Below are positions 11,731 to 25,200 of a stretch of DNA of 64,000 nt, piece by piece. The position numbers and the translations under genes were made by a program. Location of the stretch: contig NC_090698.1 in assembly GCF_040954835.1 (NCBI RefSeq), forward strand, positions 6,570,501-6,634,500. The letters run 5' to 3'. The stretch comes from Lepisosteus oculatus. Taxonomy: Eukaryota > Chordata > Actinopteri > Semionotiformes > Lepisosteidae. Position 1 is the stretch's first letter. The number at the start of each line of letters is the position of its first letter. Under the pieces are notes generated by a model, which saw only the letters and a program-made list of their open reading frames with translations, ran no database searches and was not told the DNA's origin.

Positions 11731-12474
11731 AGGGGTTGTTGTAAAAAAGACTTTCGTTATTATTTTCAGTTGGTTTGTAATTTTTCTAAATGCAGATATT
11801 CCCCGGTCTAACTCCAGAATATAATTTGAGGTCATTTCTGTCCTCGTTAACACCTGGCGTACTGCAGTGACAGTGTTGATTATCGCAGGTACCCCTCTCA
11901 GGGAATATGTGCGCGGGGCGGTTGGGGATCGGGGGTCGGGCTCTCATTAATTTGTGGGTGTGGAACAAAACCGACTTTTGCAGGTGGAGTCCTTGGTTGA
12001 TTTTTTCAGGTTAAAGAATCAGCTGTTTTTTTAAAATCAAATTATCAAATGGGATAACGACTAAAGTGGTTTCTGTAAAATGGACCTTCACACTTTGTAG
12101 GGAAAAATTTTAATTTTCGTTTAAAGTGCAGAACGTGAGCTTTTCTACGTGCTCGTGTGCGGATAATTGAGACGCGAGAAATGATTACACCTACTGAAGT
12201 CAGTGGGAACTTTAGGGACGACAAACAAGTGAAAGGCGGTAATTCAGGTCTCAAAACTGGAGAAGGAAGCAGAAGACAGAGAGAATCTGTAGAATAATCT
12301 GAACCGCAATGAAAGTCGCTAACGATATCACAAAGCTTTTTGGATTTTGTTTTGGAAATGTCCTAAAATACCTGTGAACGACAGCTACTTCAAACTGTAA
12401 TCTGTATTTCATTTTCCTTTCATGATAAAGATTGCTATAGGTTACTGTGGCCACACTGAAAATAATTGGAATAC

Positions 12475-12499
12475 ATTAATAATAATAATAATAATAATA

Positions 12500-12533
<34 letters not shown>
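12475..12533. repeat. palindromic (AAT)n(ATT)n microsatellite
   Basis: About eight AAT units pass directly into about eleven ATT units, giving an imperfect self-complementary tract. Confidence 0.9.
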
Positions 12534-14136
12534 TTTCGTTTAAAAAATAACATGTACAGCACAGCAAAATCCAAAATAAAATGTAAGCGGAAGGAGTTTT
12601 ATAAAACCTTGAATGAAACACAACTGTACATTATACAGTCATAAATGTATTTTTTATCTATTTCAGGAAACACACGGGTCAGACAGGAACACAATTTAGT
12701 ATTGAATTTCGTATTTAAATAGACGACGTTTTTTTTTTTGTCGTGTGTTGAAAAAACAACACTTATGTACTGTACGTAGCACAACAGCGAGAAGGACAGA
12801 ATTTTCCTTGAGTTTTTTTTTGTGTTAACTATCGGAAAAATTACAAATAAAAAAAATGGAAAAATTATAATCGAACCGAGACACTAGTAATGTCCTTGGA
12901 CAGGGAAACCAATCTCGAGTCCCACTCCGACAGAATCAGAAGAATCGAATCTGTGGGAGTGTGAAACACGGGCTCCTTTCGAGCAGAGGCTGGATCGGTT
13001 AACTACTAAATACCCGAACCAGCACCGAGTCTAACAGCCCACCCGCCTTTGCACAAGTTCTTGCTTTTAATTGAGAATCAATACAGACGTCAAAAACTGT
13101 TTTCCTTTTCTCCCGCAACACGTTAGTAACGCAGGGTCGTGTGTTTGAGCCCGCTCGCTGTGTGCAGACAGAATGGGGACCTGAGCCCCTGCTCCCGAGC
13201 TGCTGTCGGTGTTAGTTGTAGTACTGGATGTAGTCGGACTTTTAACAAAGAGGTAACCATTTCTTACAGCACGCAGGCTAGCCAGCTATTTTAGTATCAG
13301 CAATTTCCCCTGTAGACCACAGGACTGTAATGATTTAGACAATACTGCAATGTCCGTCGCGGTCCTGCTGTCTGACTGGCTTAGAGCAACTTCACGCAGG
13401 TCTGTAAAGACAATTCGATGCGCTCGTTAATAGAATAGCATTTCTTAAAAGTCAAAATCCCCACACACCGGCGTGCAGGCCAAACCGAGGGGTTTTACAG
13501 CGGGTCTGCTTGCCGGCCGGAGATGTTCAGAGCGGCAGACCCGCACCTGTACCTGGCGCGAGGGCGCGCGCGAGCTAGCGGGCGCGGGAGGGCGGCGGCG
13601 ACGGTGCGCGCCCTCGTGCAACCAGGTCCGAGTTTCAAACCGTGTTATTCGTCTGCGATTTAAAAACGCGTCTTTTCCCGACACACACACACGTTGAAAA
13701 TACATCAAATTGTCAGTGAAAGCAACAAAATAGCGCGTTGTTGTTGTTGTTGTTTTCCTTTAACGAGCTCTTGTTTGTTTTGAACCCCGTCGCAAGACCA
13801 ACTGCGCTCCTTTCGACGCCGTGATTCGAAGGATTAACAGAACACGAAAACGCTTTTCTAAATTTCTGAGGACCTCCCATCGACTCCCATTCCTATTGTT
13901 ATTGAGTCTTCCGTACGAAAGATTTCACACAACAGTGCGAACACTCGTGAATTTAAAAGAACGACGCCGTTGAATTTGTACAAAAACCCATTTTCACTGT
14001 TGGACAAATGTCCCGGACGAGAGTGGTACGTCTGCGGGGACAGAGAGTCCCCAGGGTTGTGACGGGAATGCAGGGGCACAGACATTACACGGCCCTGAAG
14101 GTCTTCTCTCTTGTCGATCGGGATTTTCGCTTGAGA

Positions 14137-14199
<63 letters not shown>

Positions 14200-14231
14200 A
14201 TCAATAATAATAATAATAATAATAATAATAA
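14137..14231. repeat. palindromic (ATT)n(AAT)n microsatellite
   Basis: About 19 ATT units, an 8-nt spacer (CCATCATC), then about nine AAT units. The two sides are complementary and could form a hairpin or cruciform. Confidence 0.92.
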
Positions 14232-16523
14232 GCGGGACTTGCTCTGACAGGTAACAGTGACGCTCCTTGAAGCGGAGAAGTCCGCAGACCTTGTTCTGGA
14301 CAGGATTGACAGACTGAGCCGCAGAACAGAGACCGAAGGACCCCAGTGACCACCCGTCTTATGGCATTGATATTGCTTATCGCAGCTCCCCGACACGACC
14401 GAATAAACCGTCGAAACGACCTAGTTGAGACACCCAGCCTTCTGCATGGCGGGCCGGGCACCGGCGCCTCCGAGCTGCCGAAAGGCCGAGCCAGCGGGTG
14501 GGAGAGGGTTTGGAAAACGAGGCCGATTAAAATAAATAATAAAGTAACGTCAAATAAATCGCGGAGAGAAAAGTGTGCAAATCTTAGATCCCCTGAATCT
14601 AAACGGCTTGGAAGTAAAGTTTTTTCCAAGTTGTTTTCGGCTCGCTTTCGTCTGGCTCATTCGTCAGCTTGCGAGACGGGGCCCGCAGCGGTACCTGCCG
14701 GCAGACGAGCACCGGAAGGCGAGACTTGCTTAAACAGATGCTCTTCTCTCCGGTAGAGCAAAAAGCTAAAAATTGCGTTTGTCTGGTTTTTTTTTTCTTT
14801 TCAATGCGAATTTTCACAGTAACGCTGGTTCGACTGTAAGAAAAGCTCTGGACAGGTCTGCGGCGCACCCCCAGGTGCACGTCCGGTCAGACAGTTCATT
14901 CCGCTGCGCTCTCGGCCCCCCCGGGGAGCTGCCTCCACCGGCAACTAGGGCCCACACGAGCGGCGGAATAACAGAAGAGTGATTTCCTCCTAATCGACTG
15001 TACGCGGTATTTTACTTTCCACCCCCCGATGTGTGTCCGCGGTCCTCCCATTGACTCCGTTTCAATCTGCACTTCCCATTCCGGACTCCACTCAAACAGA
15101 CCTGAAAGAAACAGCTCGGACACCTCCAGCTTTAAGAGAAGACGCAGTTTGTTTGTTTTCTAAAGGGATTTCCAGCGTGCGGACAACAATGTCCGTGTAC
15201 CAGGGGTTCCTGCGGCTGTGGAGACATTTTACTCAGCTTTTGTCCCCATGTTGGTAGAAATACAGTTACACACACACACACACAACCTGTCAGACTGACA
15301 TCTCCATACATGACACACAATCACATCTACACTCACGCGGTCTCCCTGCACACCACAAACACTGTGTCGAAACCTACAGTGGTAAATCGGACACGACGCA
15401 GTTTGTATGGTAAAATGAACAAGCAAGTGTTTGTATGTGTCTGAGCCCCAAGGCACTAGGGCCCAGCAGCTCCCCTGAATTAAGGACAGGCTGACCAGAT
15501 AAGAAGCTTACTGAACATGACCCGCACAAACAGACACACACATTCCCTCTCCCTCTGAGACACACATACAAACACCCTTTCAGCGTGTTCTTCTTCCTCA
15601 CTGTGTCTCCTGTCCCACTGTGGGTGTCAATAATGGCAGAGGTCTGATGTGTGCCCTCTGACCGGCCTGAAGTCCTAGAAAATCCTGGTGGATGCTCTCT
15701 GTGGCCATTAATGACCCTTGGGCCAGGGAGGTCAAGGCACAGTGAAGAGCAGCGATGGCTTGTGAAAACCATAAGAAACCACAGTCAAACAGAACCAGAC
15801 TGATCCAGCTAAAGACACTTGCAAACTGGTTTCATTTCCAATGCTGGCCTGGAGAGTACATATTAATTACAGGGGGGGGAATTTCCCTGAAACAATTTCT
15901 TTCTGTCTTCATCCATCGTTTCGTCTTCTTCTCTCCCTGTGTTTCTCTCTCTCTCTCTCTGTCTGTCTGTCCTTCATCTGTGTTTGTCTTTCTGTTCTTG
16001 CCTGTTTGTCTCGGCCTCTCTGTGCCTTTTACTCATTGTCCCTCTCTCCCATGTCAAGCAGAGGAAGACAGTTGACTGCCTTGCTTGCATCACCTTGGGG
16101 TGCGAAAAGGTGATGGGTGGCAAAAGCAGAAAGAGGTTCGAATGAAACAAGCCCTGGTATAGGGAGTTTTATTTGGTATTGGATCACAATACAATACAAG
16201 TCCTCATACAGCCTCACTCACAGCTGAGATGTCTGATGTGAGCGTGGTGCTGTCTGTGTGGGCATGTTTTTATTAAACTGTGAAATGCAAACGTCTGCAG
16301 CCTCACTTTTATCCCCTCTGCTGCACTTGTGCTGTGTCCGGTTGTGGTCGATTTAACTTGGTCGTACTTCTTAAGTTAAGTACTCTGTCCAGGGATCGGT
16401 GGACTGGTCATCTACTGCTTGTGTCCGGTTTTGTGAATGAAGTGTTTTTCGTCAAAGCCCCACACCTCTCTCTGACCCTTCTCAATGTGAGCGTGCCCCT
16501 TTAAAAAAATGACTCCTCATTAA

Positions 16524-16548
16524 TTTGGCTTCTCGGAGAAGCCGAATG
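16524..16548. repeat. short perfect hairpin
   Basis: GGCTTCTC-G-GAGAAGCC is an inverted repeat with 8-bp arms and a single central base. No T-run or gene end is associated with it; origin unknown. Confidence 0.5.
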
Positions 16549-18389
16549 AGCCTTTTGACAAGCAAAGAAGGAGAAATCACAAGACTCTGGACTGCTGTGC
16601 TATGGCTTTTCTGAGTTTTGAGAATTAAAATACATTTGACTTTTTCCTGGGGCCCAGGCAGCCTGTGGCGTTTCTAGCAGTGCTCTTCTGGGAGGGAGTG
16701 ACTGTGCTGAGAAGGGCTGAGACGTTTCCGTTACACGTTACCTGACAGAAATGCCAAGACTTCTCATGGTGCGACCAAGACATGTCCTAAAACGCTGTAG
16801 TCTGCTGAAACTTTTTTTGGGTTCGTATGTGATCATATTACTTTCCATTCTCGGAGTATTATTATAATCAGTGACAGCTAATCATATTAATTGAGAAACA
16901 TATAATGTTGTAAATAAAGAAGAAGTGTGTTTCTTGGGGAGCTCATAACTAACTGCTATGCGTTAGTTGTGGTGCTTCATTACAAAAGTCCTGAAACGTA
17001 AGTACAAAAATGTCATCCATTGCAACATTTCGTTAAAGTAATCTATCATGCTTTTAAACTATTGGAAGACTGTTTCGAGTTCCCCATTCTCTGCAGGTAC
17101 AGCTGGTGCCCAATTAAAGAATTGCCCCTTGGTCAAGGAGATGGCAGGAAAGTTTGCGCTGTAGGACTGCTGACCTTCTGAAAATGGATTTAAAGCAGAG
17201 GCTCTCCTGGATCTACAATAATACAATTGGCCAAAGGTGGAAACAGATCCTAATCCAACTCCCAAGCCATCCTTACAAAACTCATCACTAATTCCACATT
17301 GAACTTTAGCTGACAGTTCAAATGTGCTTATTGTTTGTGAAAGAGGAGGGAAAACACCTGGGAGATTAAGATAGTCTTCATATGGCCAAATATGACAGCA
17401 TATATTCAGGTAGAGTCCTGAATTCCATTGTGTCTAATGGAATACAGTGTCTGTGGCCCCAGAACCAAAACGGCCGCTCACACTGCCCCCTACTGGAAGG
17501 ACACCAATCTGCTTTTCAGTCTCAAATTCCAAACCCGGAATACGAAGGCAGTGTTGCTCTTTCTGAAGGCTTCTCACGTCTACCTGATGGAAACCTGCCA
17601 CAAAGTAGCAGGTGTGGTGTGTTTGCTAATTAGCCAGTTAACAAGAAAACAGCCCCATGCGGGCAATGACAGTGATGTCCCCACAGTGGAAATCCACACC
17701 CCTGAATGTTGGTATATATCACTCATAGGTATATTCCAGTCTTTGATTGGATCTTAGTGAAGAAATCAGATGCTAAATGCTGCGGCTGACAGGGCTCTTG
17801 ACATGAGTCGACATGTATATTGTGTATACATTTGGCAGGCCACCCGTTGAATGCACATATTTCACCTTAAATATATGACTTGTACAGAACAGCGCGGTGA
17901 ATTATCGAAGGCAGGGAAACGGGACGGACAGAGTGCTTTGGCTGTGTAACAGATCGGTACAGACAGGAATGTCCAGCGATGTCGCCCATTCTGGAGGGCT
18001 CTGCTCTCTGCAGGCCGCTGGCCTGAAGAACCAATGCGTGTGGAGAGCACCCTCCCATGGCCCGACTGCCCGGTCCAATGGAAGACATACAGCTGTTGTT
18101 CACGACTGTCACTTGTTAATCTACCGTCCTGAGTCTGAGCCTGGGTCACGCTGCAGTGCTGACTGCGTCCAGGAATCCAAAACGGGTGCTCAGAGTGATC
18201 GACGTGCCTGACGTCAGCGCAGGACGCCGGGCGCCAGCTCTCCTGTCGGGCGCAGCGGAGCTCAGGCGTACCGAACGGTGGGCATGTCTCACCCTCGCCA
18301 TATCGCGCGCGGGTGTGGCACCCTCAGAGCTAATACATCATTAAACTCGGTACTAAACAGTCATTAGAGTCTGTGTGTGGGGAGGGGGA

Positions 18390-18431
18390 CCACATCTCTC
18401 TGTCTACGTGATGCAGCATTTGAGTTTGGAC
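18390..18431 (+). repeat. 42-bp direct duplicate, copy A
   Basis: Identical over 42 bp to 20179-20220, starting CCACATCTCTCTGTCTACGT. The next 20 bp are recognisably but loosely similar. It is perhaps the end of an unnamed dispersed repeat. Confidence 0.8.
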
Positions 18432-19040
18432 CGTACGCGACGCCCTCGGAACGTTTTGAAAAACTGGCGCTATTATTCTGTCAGCGCAACAGCTGGGCCA
18501 TCAAGACCTCGGCGGTGCCCGGTTCTTAGTCGTGTGGGAGTACCTTCTAGTCAAGCGGGAGAACGTCAGGCCACAGGCGGAAACCCGGGCAGCGTCAGTG
18601 CCCGAAATGAGGGACATCTCATGCTGGACCCCGCAGAGAGCTGGCAGGGGTCCTGCTGTCCCCATGCCTGGAGCTTCAGTGAGGCAGAGTCAAGGGGGTT
18701 CATGGGAAACAGCCACAGAGATAACTCACTGCCTTCCATTCTGTGAAGTGTACCTCAGCAGTGTCTCACTGTGCTTATTTGCACTGCACTGTAGGGTGCA
18801 TCATGCTGTAGTGAACTTGAAGAAAATATTCCTTAGAACTGTTTATCACGGCACTCTCATGAGCCAATCTAACACAAGGCACTGTGAGTGTAAGGTAAGA
18901 CCCCAGAGGAATCCATCCCAGAAGTAACCAAGCTCAAAAATTCCTGCGCCGCGTTTGCCAAGGTTGACTTTCGTGAGGGACATGTTGATGCTCCCACCCA
19001 CACGGCCGCTCTGCTTAAACACATCCGCGCTCTAAGACCG

Positions 19041-19086
19041 ACACACACACACACACACGCGCACGCGCGCGCACACACACGCGCAC
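19041..19086. repeat. (CA)n/(CG)n alternating purine-pyrimidine tract
   Basis: About 45 bp of alternating CA and CG dinucleotides, a composition that favours Z-DNA. It lies about 50 bp inside the putative intron that follows the candidate distal crx exon. Confidence 0.85.
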
Positions 19087-19137
19087 GGTTCAGCCGATTT
19101 ATCATAATATGCTTTATCTGAAAAGTAAGGATCTTAC

Positions 19138-19495
19138 CTCGGGATAAAGTGAGGAAAAGAGAGATTTCCCGGTCAGAGCCGCTGAAGGGGGCAGACTGGA
19201 GAGAGAGCAAGGAGCAGGTGGACAGGGGACGCCGGGCGCTGACAGACGGGATGCACTGCCGGAAAAACGGACAGAGGAGCCGGAGGGCAGCCCTGCCCTG
19301 GGATGGTCAGGCTAGCAGGGAAAACTAGGGGATCAGTGGATTGATGGCGTCTGACAGATGGGGCAGATGGACAGACTGACGGAGGGACGGCGCAGCAGGA
19401 TTCCCACACTGTGCCCGTGTGATGCGCTGAGTTGCAACCCCACAAAACGAAGAGAAGGAAAAAGTGAAGACAGAGTGAAGGAGTGCGGGGAGAGA
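19138..19495 (-). promoter_or_regulatory. crx: candidate distal crx 5' noncoding exon with TATA-like box
   Basis: On the gene strand there is a TTTAAA box (19524-19529) with a TGATGTCA CRE-like octamer just upstream. Pyrimidine-rich GC sequence follows, then a strong donor CCCGAG|GTAAGAT at 19138. CRX genes in other vertebrates have a noncoding first exon several kilobases upstream of the ATG, so position and strand fit. Against it, no convincing acceptor was found next to the coding exon. The exon 5' end is only an estimate from the TATA-like box. Confidence 0.3.
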
Positions 19496-20178
19496 GGGAG
19501 AGGGAGGGGGGGCAGAGGGGGGATTTAAACTGCAGGCCAGTGATGTCATGTGTGTGTGTGTGCACGCTTGTGAGAGTCTTTGTGTGTTTTTCATGCACGG
19601 AAGTGCTTGTCGGTCAGGGTGTGTGTCTGTTAGGGATACACACTCAGTGGGAGTGCTCATTGGCGTGAGAGTGTGTGACTTGCGTGTGTTAGAGCTGAGT
19701 CAGGGTCCACTAGGGGACTGACGAAAGACAATGAACAGCAGCTCTTGTTTGGACAGATCTCCTGTTTGTTCTGGACTTCCAGCCCTGGTGAGAGTCCAAT
19801 GGGGTCAGAACAGCGCGGTGCCAGCCGGTGCCTGATGCCAGGCTCACCGTGTGGATGAGATCAGTAACCCTGCACTGCCGGACTGCAGCCTGCTCCTGGC
19901 ACGGGATCTGTATCCGGGAGAGTCCTGGGAGGCAGGTTAACTGGGGCACTGTTTCAGGGATCAGTTGAGGAGGGCCGAAGCAGGCAGTGTCTAACGCCCT
20001 GCCCGGGCCGTGGCAGTGTTGGCACACTTAGTGTTTGGTGCGTGGGGGACCGCTGGACAGTCAGTTCTTGTGGTCCTTGCGAGGTGTGGATCTTCAGTCC
20101 AAGTCCAGCAGGATTCTCTAAATGAGTGGGCTGTCATGGGCAGAGAGGTCAGACCTTGTAAACAAGATGATGGTGCCG

Positions 20179-20220
20179 CCACATCTCTCTGTCTACGTGA
20201 TGCAGCATTTGAGTTTGGAC
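20179..20220 (+). repeat. 42-bp direct duplicate, copy B
   Basis: Exact copy of 18390-18431, 1.79 kb away in the same orientation, with looser similarity continuing to the right. Confidence 0.8.
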
Positions 20221-22230
20221 AGTATGTGTGGGACCTCCTCAGCCGAGCTCTGTTCTGTCCAGGAGGCTCCCTCGTCCAGATTCTGTGCTGGTGCGTCTGT
20301 GGCTCTGCTTCAACACCCACCACTTTAATAGTCACTGCTGCGCTGCTGGGACCGTGACTCCAAAATAAACTGGTGTGCTTGTGAAGTGTGGGTGTCTGTA
20401 TAGGTTTCTCTGGTTTCTGACTGCAGATAGAAGGAGCTGTCATTGGTAAAACCAAAACGTTGTGTTGCTTCACCAATGTCTGTCTCCCATCTTCTATCAT
20501 CAGTGTGCAGTGTGTATTATTATTAATCTTGGTCTTTAACAGCAGCATTGGAGTTAAGCATGTACCTTTACCTCTTTCACCTTGTTTTCTCTCACTCTTC
20601 TTCCTCTCTCTCTCTCTCTCTCTCTCTCAGTGCGTGTCTATCCCCTGCAGGGTCACCCTCAGTTAGAGGCCTCTGTGGGGACCCCCCAGCTGGTGCTGCG
20701 TTTACTGTACGGTCAGCTCTGTAATCTGCTCTTTGCAGACAGGATGGGGTGGGGGTGGGGGTCGTGCTGTTCAGTCATGCCCGGGAAACACTTCCCAGAG
20801 CTCTAAATCCATACGACTTATGGATAAATGAATGTGGAGCACTCACAGTCGACAGACTGAGCTGAAACAGTGCAGGGGGGTTAAAGGAACATTGAACCAT
20901 TCCTAGGCCAATGTACCTGCTGACTCGGGGCGCTTCAGTACAGACCTGTATTAAAAATACCAGCGACCAAGGCAGGACAGTGCTGCTCCCTGGCTTGACA
21001 CCACAGGGAGTCTGTGCTTACGGGTTTGTGTGTGTGCTACTGTGTTCTTGTGTACGTGTGTGTTACAGTGTGTGTGTCTATTAGTGTGTGAATTACAGTT
21101 CGTGTCACAGTGCTGAAGCAGATAATGATCTACTCTCTCAATTTGTGCATTTTTGGTTCAGCATGCCTCAAGAACCTATACGACTTCTTAAGTTAGGACT
21201 CCTTGGTTCTCACTACAACACCCTTCTGTGCGACCAGCAATGGGGAAGGAGACAGAGAGTGTGAGATAATATAGCCCTGTGCAAACCATGCCCAGAGAGG
21301 AAGACAAGCCCTTGGGTGACACGCAGGCAGCTGGGCGATTGAAAAAATCTATAAGCATCTTTTTTTTGGTCTTAGACTCTTCCTAACGTGTACAGTGTAC
21401 TGGATAAAATCTAAACCAATGTGTTGATCTTAACATTCAATACAAAAAAAGATGAAACAAGACAGTATACAATAAATAATCAGATACAACTCTAATAAAG
21501 AAGAACCGATATATAATCTAACTTTAAAATGGCATTTAAAAGGCTCAGTGAGAAGTGAGAGCAGAGGGACAGATGATAGACGTGCAGTTCAGGTGTGACT
21601 GTGGACTTCTGATACAAGCATGTTCCACATAGTCCTCCCTTCTTATTCACATGAGTTTGACAAACATTAACACACACTTGGTTTAAAAATGAATTAGTGC
21701 AGCAGAATAAATGTCTTACATAAATAAAAGCCATTGTTTTTGTCTGGGAGTTAGGAGTGGCCCTGGAACAAGCCCTCCTAGTTACAAATCCCATTCCTAT
21801 GGGAAATCAGTTTTGATTAATATGTTTTTTATTTACACAGCATTTTTCAAGAATGCATCTGCCGTGTAAACCGAGTACTACTAAATGTGAAAGTGTGTTG
21901 GTGTGTGTTACAGTGCGTGAGAGTGTGCTTGTTATAAGGTGTTCCAGTGAGGCTCAGTGTGTGTGCTTGGCAGTAAGTTACAGTGCAATACAGTAATAGA
22001 GTGTGTGTGCAGAGTGTGTCTGGGGCGAAGGGGGTGAAGAAGTACACTAACGATCATTGCTAACGAGCCCATATGGCAGCAGACGGCCTGTTGCGGGTGC
22101 TGCATTATTTAAAGGCAGTGAAGCATGGAAGGGCTTGAGAGCGGTAATCCCCAACCATGTTGTGCCACGTGCCACGCAGACACACCGCACTAGCTGGGCT
22201 GTGCCACACGGGGACATCTCACCAGCTACA
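20221..22230. other. intergenic DNA, no gene seen
   Basis: Contains a CT run at about 20603-20629 and scattered GTGT-rich sequence near 21025-21080 and 21890-22020. No coding or RNA gene can be supported. Confidence 0.5.
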
Positions 22231-22233
22231 GTT

Positions 22234-25200
22234 CACTGTACCTGTCCTCTCTTTATCTCACACTGTAACCCTCCTCTCTCTCACTGTACCTGTCCTCTCT
22301 CTCTCACTGTAACTCTCCTCTCTCTCACTGTACCTGCCCTCTCTCTCTCACTGTAACTCTCCTCTCTCTCACTGTACCTGTCCTCTCTGTCTCACACTGT
22401 AACTCTCCTCTCTCTCACTGTACCTGTCCCCTCTGTCTCACACTGTAACTCTCCTCTCTCTCACTGTACCTGCCCTCTCTTTATCTCACACTGTAACCCT
22501 CCTCTCTCACTGTTCCTGTCCTCTCTGTCTCACACTGTAACCCTCCTCTCTCACTGTACCTGTCCTCTCTGTCTCACACTGTAACTCTCCTCTCTCACTG
22601 TACCTGCCCTCTCTTTATCTCACACTGTAACCCTCCTCTCTCTCACTGTACCTGCCCTCTCTTTATCTCACACTGAACCCTCCTCTCTCACTGTTCCTGT
22701 CCTCTCTTTATCTCACACTGTAACTCTCCTCTCTCACTGTTCCTGTCCTCTCTCTCTCACTGTAACTCTCCTCTCTCTCACTGTACCTGCCCTCTCTCTC
22801 TCACTGTAACTCTCCTCTCTCTCACTGTACCTGTCCTCTCTGTCTCACACTGTAACTCTCCTCTCTCTCACTGTACCTGTCCCCTCTGTCTCACACTGTA
22901 ACTCTCCTCTCTCTCACTGTACCTGCCCTCTCTTTATCTCACACTGTAACCCTCCTCTCTCACTGTTCCTGTCCTCTCTGTCTCACACTGTAACCCTCCT
23001 CTCTCACTGTACCTGTCCTCTCTGTCTCACACTGTAACTCTCCTCTCTCACTGTACCTGCCCTCTCTTTATCTCACACTGTAACCCTCCTCTCTCTCACT
23101 GTACCTGCCCTCTCTTTATCTCACACTGAACCCTCCTCTCTCACTGTTCCTGTCCTCTCTTTATCTCACACTGTAACTCTCCTCTCTCACTGTTCCTGTC
23201 CTCTCTCTCTCACTGTAACTCTCCTCTCTCTCACTGTAACTCTCCTCTCTCTCTCACTGTAACTCTCCTCTCTCTCACTGTACCTGTCCTCTCTGTCTCA
23301 CACTGTAACTCTCCTCTCTCACTGTTCCTGTCCTCTCTGTCTCACACTGTAACTCTCCTCTCTCTCCCTGTACCTGCCCTCTCTTTATCTCACACTGTAA
23401 CTCTCCTCTCTCACTGTTCCTGTCCTCTCTTTATCTCACACTGTAACTCTCCTCTCTCTCACTGTACCTGTCCTCTCTGTCTCACACTGTAACTCTCCTC
23501 TCTCACTGTACCTGTCCTCTCTTTATCTCACACTGTAACTCTCCTCTCTCTCACTGTACCTGTCCTCTCTGTCTCACACTGTAACCCTCCTCTCTCACTG
23601 TACCTGTCCTCTCTGTCTCACACTGTAACTCTCCTCTCTCCCTGTACCTGCCCTCTCTTTATCTCACACTGTAACTCTCCTCTCTCACTGTTCCTGTCCT
23701 CTCTTTATCTCACACTGTAACTCTCCTCTCTCTCACTGTACCTGTCCTCTCTGTCTCACACTGTAACTCTCCTCTCTCACTGTACCTGGCCTCTCTTTAT
23801 CTCACACTGTAACCCTCCTCTCTCACTGTACCTGTCCTCTCTCTCTCACTGTAACTCTCCTCTCTCACTGTACCTGCCCTCTCTTTATCTCACACTGTAA
23901 CTCTCCTCTCTCACTGTACCTGTCCTCTCTGTCTCACACTGTAACTCTCCTCTCTCACTGTACCTGTCCTCTCTGTCTCACACTGTAACTCTCCTCTCTC
24001 TCCCTGTACCTGTCCTCTCTGTCTCACACTGTAACTCTCCTCTCTCACTGTTCCTGTCCTCTCTTTATCTCACACTTTAACTCTCCTCTCTCACTGTACC
24101 TGTCCTCTCTGTCTCACACTGTAACCCTCCTCTCTCTCACTGTACCTGTCCTCTCTCTCTCACTGTAACTCTCCTCTCTCACTGTACCTGTCCTCTCTGT
24201 CTCACACTGTAACTCTCCTCTCTCACTGTACCTGTCCTCTCTGTCTCACACTGTAACTCTCCTCTCTCACTGTTCCTGTCCTCTCTGTCTCACACTGTAA
24301 CCCTCCTCTCTCTCACTGTACCTGTCCTCTCTCTCTCACTGTAACTCTCCTCTCTCACTGTACCTGTCCTCTCTTTATCTCACACTGTAACTCTCCTCTC
24401 TCTCACTGTACCTGTCCTCTCTGTCTCACACTGTAACTCTCCTCTCTCTCACTGTACCTGTCCTCTCTCTCTCACTGTAACTCTCCTCTCTCACTGTACC
24501 TGCCCTCTCTTTATCTCACACTGTAACTCTCCTCTCTCTCACTGTACCTGTCCTCTCTCTCTCACTGTAACTCTCCTCTCTCACTGTACCTGTCCTCTCT
24601 TTATCTCACACTGTAACTCTCCTCTCTCTCACTGTACCTGTCCTCTCTCTCTCACTGTAACTCTCCTCTCTCACTGTACCTGTCCTCTCTCTCTCACTGT
24701 AACTCTCCTCTCTCACTGTACCTGTCCTCTCTGTCTCACACTGTAACTCTCCTCTCTCACTGTACCTGTCCTCTCTGTCTCACACTGTAACTCTCCTCTC
24801 TCACTGTACCTGTCCTCTCTGTCTCACACTGTAACTCTCCTCTCTCACTGTACCTGCCCTCTCTTTATCTCACACTGTAACTCTCCTCTCTCACTGTACC
24901 TGTCCTCTCTGTCTCACACTGTAACTCTCCTCTCTCACTGTACCTGTCCTCTCTGTCTCACACTGTAACTCTCCTCTCTCACTGTACCTGCCCTCTCTTT
25001 ATCTCACACTGTAACTCTCCTCTCTCACTGTACCTGCCCTCTCTTTATCTCACACTGTAACTCTCCTCTCTCACTGTACCTGTCCTCTCTGTCTCACACT
25101 GTAACTCTCCTCTCTCACTGTACCTGTCCCCTCTGTCTCACACTGTAACTCTCCTCTCTCTCACTGTACCTGTCCTCTCTGTCTCACACTGTAACTCTCC

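Larger units (their letters stand above)
9761..19137. other. upstream crx region or 5' intron, no coding gene seen
   Basis: Mixed sequence with CpG-rich patches (about 13480-13640, 14440-14720, 18180-18310) and AT microsatellites. TAATCC/GGATTA-type K50 homeodomain core sites occur, for example near 11135 and 13830. No open frame here resembles a protein I know. The CpG density over 8.4-15 kb is higher than in the 20-36 kb intergenic stretch, which fits a developmental-gene regulatory domain. Confidence 0.45.

Noticed and set aside
19173..19660. 141- and 111-residue minus-strand frames over the candidate crx 5' exon
   Set aside because: Pro/Ser/Leu-rich low-complexity translation of a pyrimidine-rich leader. 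More likely untranslated.
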